In this document: positions 23,472 to 34,000 of the stretch, in pieces | Numbering within the stretch: the first letter of the stretch is position 1 | Layout: the number at the start of each line of letters is the position of its first letter | Origin: Heterotrichella gracilis | Lineage: Eukaryota; Sar; Xanthophyceae; Tribonematales; Xanthonemataceae | Direction of reading: 5' to 3' | Assembly (NCBI GenBank): GCA_032358255.1 | Contig: JAULBX010025607.1 | Span: forward strand, 184,964-248,963 | Length of the DNA: 64,000 nucleotides | Made by a program: the position numbers and the translations under genes | Notes under the pieces: model-generated | What the model saw: the letters and a program-made list of their open reading frames with translations, nothing else | Told to the model about the DNA's origin: nothing | Databases searched by the model: none

Positions 23472-25598
23472 TGTGACGCCGCGTGCAGGCAAGCATTGGA
23501 GGACAGATAGTGAGTGCCCTTAGGTGCTGCACACAGGGCAAAGGAGCGATGCCAGAGGAGGTGCACTGTGCTGGTGGCTGCTGCTACCGGTGTAGCTCCT
23601 GGGTATATGCATGCATACAGGACTGGTTCAAATGTAGTCTACTACAGCAGTGGCCAGTTATAACCCACCGACTACAAGCATAGAAATCACTAAGCAACCC
23701 CACCGAAGTTTGGTTATCTGCGTTGGCCATGAACGATTGTGCAAAGGCCTCGATTGGCAAGGGAGGTATAACACGACCAGACAAAGTGCAATCGGCAGTA
23801 AAACCAACTGAAAGGAAAATAGGACGGCCCTGTTCCTCAGACTGAGTTGTCCTTGACATTGAGACTAATTGCAAGTGTGTCTCTCGGCTGGATGGAAGAA
23901 AAATTGATACCGGAGTTTCAATTGTGTCTTACGGGGGATGGCGTGGAGATTAATCGACAACTCCGGCTGGTACATATGTGTACAAAGGCGTATTATTATG
24001 TTACAACCTTTGCACGTTCCGCGCCGGTACACCGCGGTGCCGCGTCGAGCAAAGGGTTATCCCAAGCGCTGGTTTGTGCTGACGGGCTCGGGATACCAGT
24101 CGCGGGCAAGAGGGCCATGGGGCCTAGTACGGCCTAGGTCGAGGCAGATGTTCAGGAGCAGCACACACCCACGACCTTGAACCATGAACCTACCGCTCTA
24201 TACACTTGCACACTTGCACGCGACCCAGTTGTGCAACAATTTTGCACTTGACGGTTAGGACACAGTGAGACCTGTGCTTACCTGTCAGTACGTCACCAGC
24301 CCACAAAGAACAGCCTCACGCTTTGTTGCCAAAGATAACAGCTTTCTTCGTGGAAGGTGTCCTGGCTGTGTCTCTGGTTGTGTCTGTGCAGCGAGAGACA
24401 CAAGGTTGGTTGCGATGCTGCCCCTTGCGCGAGGTCACACGAGCCTAGGTTCACCTAAGTGGGTTGCGAGAGGCATACATATATACATAGCAGTGGATGC
24501 AACACAAGGGTGGGGTCGAAACGTGCCCCTGCCAATGCCCGGTGGCCTGGTATACAGTCCAGAACGGCGGCGAGCTTCATCTAAGGTCACCTTAGGTAAG
24601 GTGGGTGAATTGGGGGATGCTTGTGTGGCCAACAGCTGGCAGTGTGGAAGTAGGTCGAGAATTGCTTGTGCGGGCACAACCAGCGAGTCTGCAAACGACA
24701 CGAGCGTGAAGATTCTCAACCTCACGACTTGCTAGCTAGCAGAGTGCATAGATTCGGTCCGGTACGGTAGCAACTCAAAAAAGGGTGGATGTGGCAGCAG
24801 CCATCAAAATTAGATCTAGCTGAAAACCGCTGCATTTCAGCACCAACAGGTCGGTCTCATAAACCTCGGACCCGTGCATTCCTGGTCGCGATGGCCGAGT
24901 ACTCAATGCCGTTGGAAAGGAAACCAACCCGAAGCCCTGGGCAGATTGCCGCGCCGTTAGGTCAGAAACACCAGGATCTGGTGTCGCACCTGTCGCCAGC
25001 TGATACTCTGAAGTCCTGTCGTTGCTCCACCTCTGCGCAGTTGGGCCGCGATGCCGGGCGTGGTCGATACTTCGTTTGTGCATGGCCGCATCAACCCTTT
25101 GTGTATTTTTGCTACCCACGTGTGGGCCACGCGTGGCCGGCTAGCTAGGTCCTCGTTACTGTAGTGTTGTGATTACCACCTGTCCACCCTACGTCAGGGT
25201 AAAGTTTCGGGTCATTTACGGTGCTGATAAAGTAGGGATGGTCCAGTAGTAGCCTGTCACTTGCTGGTGGTTGGTGAAGGACCAGTGTGGTCCATCAAAT
25301 TTTGCAGTAGATATAACTGCGTCCGGGCTGTCTTAGAGAACCTGTCAGGAGGCGTTCTACCTTGCAGTTGAAATACCTTGCAAAAGCAGCGCACTAGAAC
25401 AACTTGCAGCAAGTCGCCATTGCACTGCTGTTCAAAGTGAGGTTACAAATGACTGCGGGCCAGCAGCACCTGCACCTGCATGGACTGGCTGGGGAGTGGG
25501 TGCACCACCACTGCGTGAACGTGCCGTCAGGGACCAGGCCCAACTGCCTAAACCAGCAGCAAGTGAGTGGCACAGACGCCGGGCCTAAACACTGTTGG
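23472..25598. other. Intergenic upstream of CAT and downstream of the DarP-like gene
   Basis: The region holds the CAT promoter and 5' leader at its left end and the 3' untranslated region of the DarP-like gene at its right end. Open frames around 24265-24735 on both strands show no recognisable domain, and codon use is not clearly gene-like. I see no RNA gene. Confidence 0.45.
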
Positions 25599-27803
25599 CT
25601 ACTCCTCCTCCTCCTCTTCCTCCCACGCCTCCCCTCCCCCTAGCTTGAGCGCCACCACCCTCCGAACAGCCTTCAGGAGCTTGCGCTGCGCAGCAATGGG
25701 GAGGGGCTTCCTCCCCTTGCGAGGCAGGTCACTGCCTACTTCTGCGGGTGCTGCTGCATCGCTTGCGGGTTGGCTGGTGGCTGTGGTGGGGTCGTCAGAC
25801 ACTGAGGTAGTTATGGGGGCTGTGGCTGCGTTGCTGGTGGAGGCTGCCAGGTACAGAGCCTGGTTGGATTGGTACTCCTGTAAAGGGGATGCCAGAGGTT
25901 GGGCAAATGCACTGGCAAACAGGCGGAGATGCCGGCGAAATCTTTGCAGGCTTTGTATGTATGCGTGCAACAAAAAATCGTCTTTGGACAAGGAATGGGA
26001 GGAGACCGGCCACCACCCTCTCCTCATATGCCAAAACGCAATCAGAGCAAGGTGGGCCACACGTGGCTTGCACATATGCCAACAAATCTGCCAAAACCAG
26101 CATGCCAGTAGTGCACATTGCGCCCGTGACATCCATGCACCGCTGTTGTCCCGCCCTGCCCCCCAACCCCCCTGTCCCACCTGCTGCGCCTGCCGCACCG
26201 CCTGCCGCATCTGCTGGCTCTCCACCCCTGCCCGCGCACACAGGCTGTACACCTCACGGCCCACCTCCTGAACAACAGGGGGAGAGCAGCAGGGTCAGTG
26301 ATGTGTAGTCTTGCAGGCCAAGTTAATTAGGAGAGAAAAGATATGCAGTGGGGCGCCATTTAGAAGCTAGTGTACATGGAGCAGCAATAGCAGCTGTAGA
26401 ATATCTGGCTTCTGACAAGATAATTGTGGAAACAACGTCTCACACTTGAACTCAAAATAGAGTTATGGTGGATTATATAAGGAAAAATACACTCGTAAAT
26501 TACATGGCCCATTCAGCTCTGGTGCGATTTGTTGGTGCCTGCCACCTGCATGCTCCTCGAATGCACATGGCGCCACACTAACAGAACATTGACGGAACCC
26601 CGCCCCTTGGCGCCGCACTGCCTGCCAGAATCAGATCACCACAGCAGGAATATAACGCCCACCCTGGAGATGCACCACGTACTGTATGCCCTCAGGCCCC
26701 CGCCCCACCCTGCCCCCGCACCTCATCCCCATCCAGCATTGCCTGCCTCCAGCTCAGCGCCAGGTGCTCAAGCTGCAGGTCCTCATCGGGGCCCTGACCG
26801 TGGGCGATGCCAAGCAGGGCAGCCTGGGGAGGAAGGGGCGGATGTGGGAATGCGTGTTGGGGTGTAAGCGCGGAGCACAAGCGGCAGCAGTGGTGCATCC
26901 ATGAGTTGGTGCATGAGCCGCCAAGGTGTTGGGTTTGAATTACAGCAATGTAGAGTTTGCATAAAAGGGACGCCCGTCAACACCTGGATGCTGTTGCCTT
27001 TGGCATGCAAGGTGCAATGCGGTTACAGAGATGTACGGCATGCAAGGAATGCGTCAATTCAGCAGTATGGGATTGCTTGCCCGGTAGTCACCCCCCTTGG
27101 CCTCCTTCCCTCCCCTCACCTCAATCTGATCCTGCTCCCCCTGCTGGTACCCGCGCAGCATCTTTGCCACCAGCCCCTCCTGTCGCTGCCGCCCCGCGTT
27201 GCGCTTGCTGATGGTGCGGCCCAGCAAGACCGCGTCCCACACCTCCTCCCCCAGCAGTGGCTGCAGGCGCGACAGCTGGCGCTCAGACAGGAGGCACAGC
27301 TGGCGGGCGGCGCGGGACCACTTCTCAGCTGCAGGGGAGGGGGGAAGGGGGAAATCAGGTGGTGGAGGTGGGGGGGGACATGTGTTGCGCAGCAGGGGTG
27401 CGCTAGCGGGGTGAGGAAAAGGTGTGTGCTTTTCTGGCGACAGGGTTTGGCCTTCACGGCAAACAGGTATGCGTGATTCTTCCTAGGCGCTGCACAGTCT
27501 CATACCGTCCCGTTTGGCTGCTGTCTTGCTGGGTCTGGTCCGTGCGGTGTCCTGTGGCGTGATACTCGCTTGCACCCTCGGTCTCCGCCGCACTTTGCTG
27601 CTGGTGCTGCCATACCCCCTGCCAGGCCATGTGGGCCAGCCCTGGTGCAGACTGTGCCGTACGCCCCACAGCAACGGCGGCCCTGCCTGGCTGCAGCACT
27701 GCCACCGAGAGCAGGACGGACTGGGGACGAGGACGGGCGGCGGGCCGCAAGGGCTGGGGCTGGTGGCGGCTAGTAGCCTGGCGGAGCTAGTGGTGTGGAA
27801 CAT
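25599..27803 (-). CDS. DarP/YjgA-like (DUF615) ribosome-associated protein, organelle-targeted
   Basis: Five exons: 27803-27506, 27328-27120, 26823-26722, 26267-26181, 25877-25599 (TAG), giving 324 residues. The first 99 residues are rich in Ser, Arg and Pro with few acids, like a mitochondrial or plastid presequence. Residues about 113-163 (LSERQLSRLQPLL, then DAVLLGRTISKRNAGRQRQ) match the core of bacterial DarP/YjgA, which binds precursors of the large ribosomal subunit during late assembly. The organelle role is inferred. The tail (SDLPRKGRKPLP and on) is basic and then ends in a run of seven glutamates, which I do not know from bacterial members. ATG at 27803 was chosen because the presequence starts there; an upstream in-frame extension exists. 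Confidence 0.78.
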
Positions 27804-28875
27804 CTGGCGCGAGGCGGGAAAGCTAGGAGCGTGGTGAGATATGCTGACTGCTGCCTGACCTATTGAAACGCGAGTTTCACCGGTTATGGGTCCGAAGCAC
27901 CAGCGCGAGGCAATAGTCGCCACCTGTTTGACCCAGGACCCGGCACTTGTTGGGTGTCGCATATGCATGCATGTGGGCACGGGCTAGGGTGAGTTAAACT
28001 CGCGGCTTCCGTCAAACTCCAACAAAGCTACATATCAGCTCGAGCCTGGCAATATGCACGGAGCTCTTGCTGGGTCACGGAAGTTTTGTGTTCCCGAAGT
28101 TTGGGCGCCATGCATGCCCGGCAGCTCAAGCGGCTAGCCTATACAAACCCTAACAATATACCCTACCACAGTATCAGCCCTAATTTAGGGTTTCATCCAA
28201 GGAGTAGATCGATGCAAACAATTAAGAATACAAAAGCTTTGTGCACTGCAATAGTATCACCGTAAAATCTGGGGTATGAGCCCACACTGCAAGACAACGC
28301 CTTGTTGCACGTGTTTTGGCCAACTACAGTGTATTCATGGTCCTTTTGCCAGTCAGGGCTTCACACCAGTGAAGGCAGAGGTCAAGATGTTGGCAATCGC
28401 CGACTGGTTCACTGCAGTGGTCCCCCCAATGAGCCACATGGGACTATCCACACCACCAGCATCCACCCAAACTCTCACACAATGAAATAATGTAAGAATA
28501 AAAGTAATGCAGTGTATGGACTCGACCAAATGATTTTTGCAAGCGTAGTTCGCAAAACTTTGAGTCGAGTAGCAAGTCAAGTGCAACAATTCTGACCAGG
28601 TGGACTGTCCAGATGTAAGAATAATAAATAAACAATTCCCATCTGCTGTAGACCCAATATCAACAGCAGTATCAATACCAGTCAGTGCTAAGACACAGCA
28701 AAGGAGCCGCAATTACCAACTCTACCCTGTCCAAAACCCACACACAGGAATTCCTAAGCTTGATACCCTCCTGTGCACCGCTCCTTACTGAATCTGGAGT
28801 CAAGTTAAACCAGTTACTGTCAACCTTTCCACTTGTTGGGGACCAAGCAGCTGCTCTGGTGTTTTTCTTGCTGTG
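27804..28875. other. Intergenic, no gene recognised
   Basis: The region lies upstream of the DarP-like gene and downstream of the Kazal gene, which share the minus strand. It contains scattered CCCTAA-like pentamers near 28147-28190 but no regular array. No coding region was recognised. Confidence 0.45.
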
Positions 28876-29852
28876 TCAGACCATTGGCCCCCCGTCGCAG
28901 GGGCAGAAGCCTTCACACTGAATCAACGCTCCCGTGCACATTGCCTCACAGTTGTTTCCATACGTGGTTCCGTCGGCTCCACAAACAGGCTGGAACAAAC
29001 CAAAGCAGTAGCAGTTGTCTGTTGAAGTTGGCGGGTCTGCAGGCTGTGAGAAGTCGGCTCCTGCTGGGACTCCTGGTGCAGTTGAACACAGCTTGTCAGA
29101 GCTTGAGGAGGCGGGTAATCAGCTGACACCGGGCATGTAACTAGTTCTAGAGCGACAGGCACATAGTAACAGTAACTCGGGTGCACCCTTGCACATGTGT
29201 ATAGCTTGCGCCACGCACTGTACAGACATGTCTTGGCAGGCCTTGCACCAACTGTATAAAGCTTCTGAACCCTCAGTAACGCGTTATATAGCATCGTGTG
29301 CAGAGCCAGATCATTTAAGTGGGTTGGTTGAAGTGAGCAACATATGCGCCACCTGGCTGTTGTTACCTGAGTTGTCAGTGGGTACGTCTGCGGGACAAGG
29401 GCAAGGGCCTTGGCATGAAACGCCAACAGCGTTACACTCAGCATAGCACCCGTTGTCATACGTGGTGTTGTCCCGGCCACATACAGGAAGCAGGGAGTCA
29501 TCGCAGTAGTCGCAAGAGGAACCTGGGCAGGGGTGAAGAGTGGTGAACTCCTGGTCAACTTTTGGTGCCAAGTTGGTGACATGAGTTGCACGGCACATTG
29601 CTGAAAGCCTTTGGCACACTCCAGATTAAACCGTTGAAAAAATCATTGCGCTTCTTGTGGTTATATCGATACGCCAGGGCACACACTTTCAGGGCAGGTT
29701 GACCACGCACACATATGCCTTAGAAACACCCATGCACCGCCCCTCGTACCGGAAGGAACTGCGTTATTAACGTCCGCCAACATCCTCCCAAGACCATAAC
29801 CGATGTAAGACATAGATATCAAACACAGGAGTACAGTCCGTGGAGCGGCCAT
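28876..29852 (-). CDS. Secreted protein with two Kazal-type protease-inhibitor domains
   Basis: Three exons: 29852-29750, 29600-29367, 29036-28876 (TGA), giving 165 residues. A signal peptide opens the protein (MAAPRTVLLCLISMSYIGYG). Domain 1 reads CDDSLLPVCGRDNTTYDNGC and on to CPCP; domain 2 reads CYCFGLFQPVCGADGTTYGN with its following cysteines. Both carry the Kazal pattern VCGxDxxTYxNxC and six or more cysteines for disulfides. Kazal domains block serine proteases by offering a loop as a tight substrate; which protease is met outside the cell is unknown. Both introns fall in phase 1 and each domain begins an exon, the pattern expected of a duplicated domain. The M1 aminopeptidase gene next door may be coincidence. 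Confidence 0.85.
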
Positions 29853-31021
29853 CGTGATATCAGTGCAAGAAACGTGGTTGCGTTATTCGGGCGGTTTGCC
29901 GTGGAATGTCAAGATGCCAGATGAAAGCCAATCACACTCAGCGGTGCCGGGGTTTGGTGCAAACAAAGCGTTCAGCCCACTGAAGCTATAACTGCATTGC
30001 CGACTTGAAGCCAGCTATCCATCTTGTTATGTACTTGTCTTGGCCAGAGGCATTTGCAAGGGAAGTATAATATCGTCCACGAAAGTTCAACTCAGTGGGC
30101 GTTGTTTTGAGCCAGACAGTCTCAAACTTCAAGAGCCAGGGGACTGTCACAGGCTGTTTTCCTTATAGGACCCCGAAGCCAGACGAGGTCCGGGTAATTG
30201 GCTTGGGTTGCTTGCCGATGAGCTGCTAGCTTGAAATGGTTGAATTTGCACTGAAACAAACAAGTGCAAACTTGCAGGCAGGAGGGATAGAGGGTGCTGG
30301 TGCACACAATACTGGTCGGTGCTTCAAGGTCATACGCCAGGTGACCTCTAAGACTTATCGCGCTGCGCAATGGGCACGCAGTCCTGATGATTATTAAACG
30401 AAACCACTAGTACAGAGATGGTGGGCAGCAGCTTGTCCAAGTATTGCCTGTTATGTCCAGAATAAATCCAACCTAAACCCTTCCTAGTAGACCACTGTCC
30501 CCGCAAGTGTACCCTCAGTATCTCAGTATGCTTGGAGTATGCTGACAGTACAACCAACGGTATCGGTAGTTGTCAAAAGTGCAGCCAATCGTGTCAGCTG
30601 TACACCCGTCACCTTGCCTGCAACTTACTACCTGTGCAATGCTGGTCCAGAAGCGCACTGCACAGGCTGGTTCAAAAGTGACTACTTAGGTTCAGCACCT
30701 GCTGTGTGTGACAGCTACACGATGTGCTTGAAAATGGAAAAATCATGCACATATTGGAGAATCATGGCAGTTGCTGTTGCAACCCAAGAGGGTGATACCA
30801 GCTACTATGCACCACCACCCTAAGGGGAAACCCTTGAACTGTTAGCAATCGCCATGGGCACACCCTAGCTCGTCATGTGATGAGTAAACAGGCTCTGTGG
30901 CCTGAGCACAACGCAAACAAACTTCAACTACGCCAGCAAGTCAGTGCCCTACCAGTTGCCATAAAGCACTAGATACCCTGACTACCTGCTGACGGCACCC
31001 TGTGCGCTGCTTTGCACATGC
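29853..31021. other. Intergenic between aminopeptidase stop and Kazal start
   Basis: Both neighbours lie on the minus strand. A plus-strand frame of 94 codons at 30539-30823 starts with ATG and has eight cysteines, but I cannot tie it to a family and it may be chance. The right end should be the aminopeptidase 3' untranslated region. Confidence 0.4.
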
Positions 31022-34000
31022 TCAAGGCACGCCGCTCTCCTCCGGAGGTGGAGAAACAGCCTCCTGGGATGGGCTGGATGCCTCTGCAGGCGGGGTTTCG
31101 GTGGGTGGGGTTTCCGTTGGGGGAGCCTCTGCGGGTGGAGTCTCCGTTGGTGGAGCCTCAGATGGTGGGGTCTCCGTTGGTGGGGATTCCGTTGGTGGGG
31201 ACTCTGCTGGTGGGGACTCCGTTGGTGGCGTCTCCGTTGGTGGCGTCTCCGTTGGTGGGGTCTCCGTTGGTGGGGTCTCCGCTGGTGGGGACTCTGTGGG
31301 TGGCACCGGCGCACTGGGTCCCTGCTCAATGCGCTGCTGGATGTACTGGCACAGCGAGTCGCCGTTGAACCCCTTCCACTTGAAGTTGTTCTTCACCTCC
31401 AGGAGCACCCTCTCCTGCGCGTACACGCTGTTGCTCTTGGAGGTGACGAAGGTCTCGATCTGGGGGTACCACGCACGGCGCAGCCTGCACACGCCACACA
31501 AAACTGATGTCAACATGCAGCGGGTGGGTGGGATGCTGGCGCCACAGGCACAGCATCACAGTACAGGCGCTGCCGTTGAGAGGCTCACCAATTCTAAGAA
31601 AACCCACTGACAGGGTCATGGCATGGTAGCAGGGAAGGGTTTGTGTTAGGGTTTGCCACTCACGAGTATGTGCCTGGTGGTGAGAACTCCAGCGCCGCCA
31701 GCACCTGGTCCTTCACCTCCGGGTAGAAGCGCTCGATGTAGTTCCAGTTGTCCTCCACAAACTGGATGGCCACAGCCGCGCCATGAGGGCCGGCGGCCAC
31801 ATTGCGCAGCAGCGCCACCCCCTCCTTGGCCGTCACATCGCGTGACGAGGCGTCGCTCATGCCAAAGGCCACCTCCAGGGTCTGTGTGAGCAGCTCAGGC
31901 TCATGTGCAGCTGACAGTGCAAACAGCAGCCGCCTGGCCTCCGCCTCATCCTCAGCCGCATCAAACTGCGCCAGGAGGTAGGCCCACAGCTCCGCCGGCG
32001 ACGAGGCCACTCCGCACTGTGCCGGGTGCGACATGAGGTTGTTGTACACAGCGCTGCGCAGGTTGACGTCGCCAGACACCTTGAGGGGCTCGGCGGCATC
32101 GGTGGGCAGCGGGGAGCCAAACATGCCGGGCAGCAGGCTGCACAGGTACCCCACTGTGGGCTTGTGATGCATGCGGGAGGAGAACTCCAGGATGTTGGAC
32201 TGCACGGGATGGGGAGGAGGGTCAGAGTTTGAGGGGGCTGTTTGCATGCAAGCACAATACCCTGGTGCAGAGGGGAAAGCCACCATGCGAGGGATGCGCA
32301 GGTGTACAGCACACGTGCAGCATGGCAAGCACGGGGCTGGTGTGGATTGCCACTCACCCATGACAGTTTGTCCAAGAACCAGTCCTGCGAGAGCGCATTG
32401 GGTGCTGCAAAGCCCTCGTGCTGCATCGCGATGATGTCCTCCACAAACGGCGTGACCAGCATCTGGTAGTACGTGTCAAACACGGCGTCGTTGCACTTGG
32501 TGTCATTGCGCATGAGCAGGCGCAGGTTGTCCAGGCCGGCAACGATGGGCAGCAGGAGGGAGTAGCGGCCAAAGCCTGGGGAGTGCGGGGTCCAGGGGTC
32601 GAGTCAGTGCACAGGCAGAGAAGGTATGGTGACCCACCCACAGGCATAGTGCGGCTTGGCAGTGCAGCACTTGCAGGCGTCACCAGAGGTGCGCGCATGG
32701 CACACAAGTTCCCCTCTGAACCCCACCTGTGCTGGCTGCCGGCGACCTGAGCGCCGCCTCCACAATCTGCAGGGAGCGCAGCGGTGGCGCCATGCCGTTC
32801 TGCCCCAGGGCAATGATGTCATTCACAGCGCTGGAGGCCTCCGCCATGCGGTCAGCCTCTGTGCGGGGCGCCTTGTTTGAGTCCGGCACGCTTGTGTTGA
32901 CCCTGAACGTGGGCAGCTCCTTCTGCAGCGCGTCCAGCAGGTCCTCTGCATAGTTGACGCGGTAGAAGCCTGTGGCGCCCTTGTCGGGGGTGAAGAACAG
33001 GTTCTCGCCCTTGTTCTGGATGCCATACGCCTGCGGGACGGTGCATGGATCAGGCAGGGTGCGGAGGAGGGCAGGTAGAGGGCGCACACTTGCTGCAGCA
33101 GTGCATGTTGCACAGACCTGCCCGCCACAGGGCTCCAGTTGAAGTAATCAAGTGGCATTCCTGGGCCCTCCACTTACCGCTACGGGTGAGGTGAGAGCAC
33201 CGTGGTAGAATCGCTCCTCTGTGCCGATGGCGAAGCCCAGGTACCAGGGCACAAACCACAACGTGCCCATGTCTGTTGTATTGCAGTAGTAGAAGTAGTC
33301 GCAGTACAGCTCCTGCTTCAGCTTGAGGGAGCGGTACTGCTCGCCCTCGTACACGGGAAGCTGGTCAACGGTCACCAGGGGGTAGCCGGGGTGGCGCAGC
33401 CACTCCAGGATGGTGTACACGGGGCCGATGGACTCGGGGTCGCCTGTCTCAAGGTTGTCACCGGACCTGAGGCAAGGGGACAGGTGGCATGGAGGATGGT
33501 AGCATAGCTCATGTGTTGAATACTAAAGCTTTGCAACACATGGACATCGTGCTGACTGGAGATCAATGTAGCAATTGAAGGCGCAAGACAGATGGCCACA
33601 GCAGGATCTGTGGTGTGCTCACCATGGGAAGAAGTCTGCCCTGCGCCCGTTGCTGATCCTGAAGAGCGTCTCCAGGAAGTCGTACATGGTGGCAGTGCCA
33701 TAGCGGAAGTCCATCAGCGTGCTGCGCACAGCGTTCTGGAAGGGAGGCATGGGAAGCAGTCAGTCACTTGCTGATGGCAGGATCTGGCTCGGTAATGCGC
33801 TGCAAAGGGTGGCCCCCCATGCATCCAACAAGCACCATACCTGCTTGCGACTGTGCATCTGTACAGCTCGCATGTGTGCAAAACCCTACAGCATGCAATC
33901 AATGCCGTAATTTGAACACAGCTGCCAGGGTTTTGCATGCCAGGCCACTCACCGTGAAGTCCATTGGCTGCTGCGACTCCACATATGCCTCCAGCATGCT

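Noticed and set aside
24265-24735. Plus-strand frame of 156 codons
   Set aside because: No domain, no splice-phase partner and no similarity that I recognise; a minus-strand frame of similar size overlaps it.
28147-28190. CCCTAA pentamers as a telomere-like array
   Set aside because: The units are scattered in no regular period and lack a flanking duplication.
30539-30823. Cysteine-containing 94-codon frame starting with ATG
   Set aside because: Short, with no signal peptide and no recognisable cysteine pattern; it may be chance. Kept only as a note in the intergenic entry.
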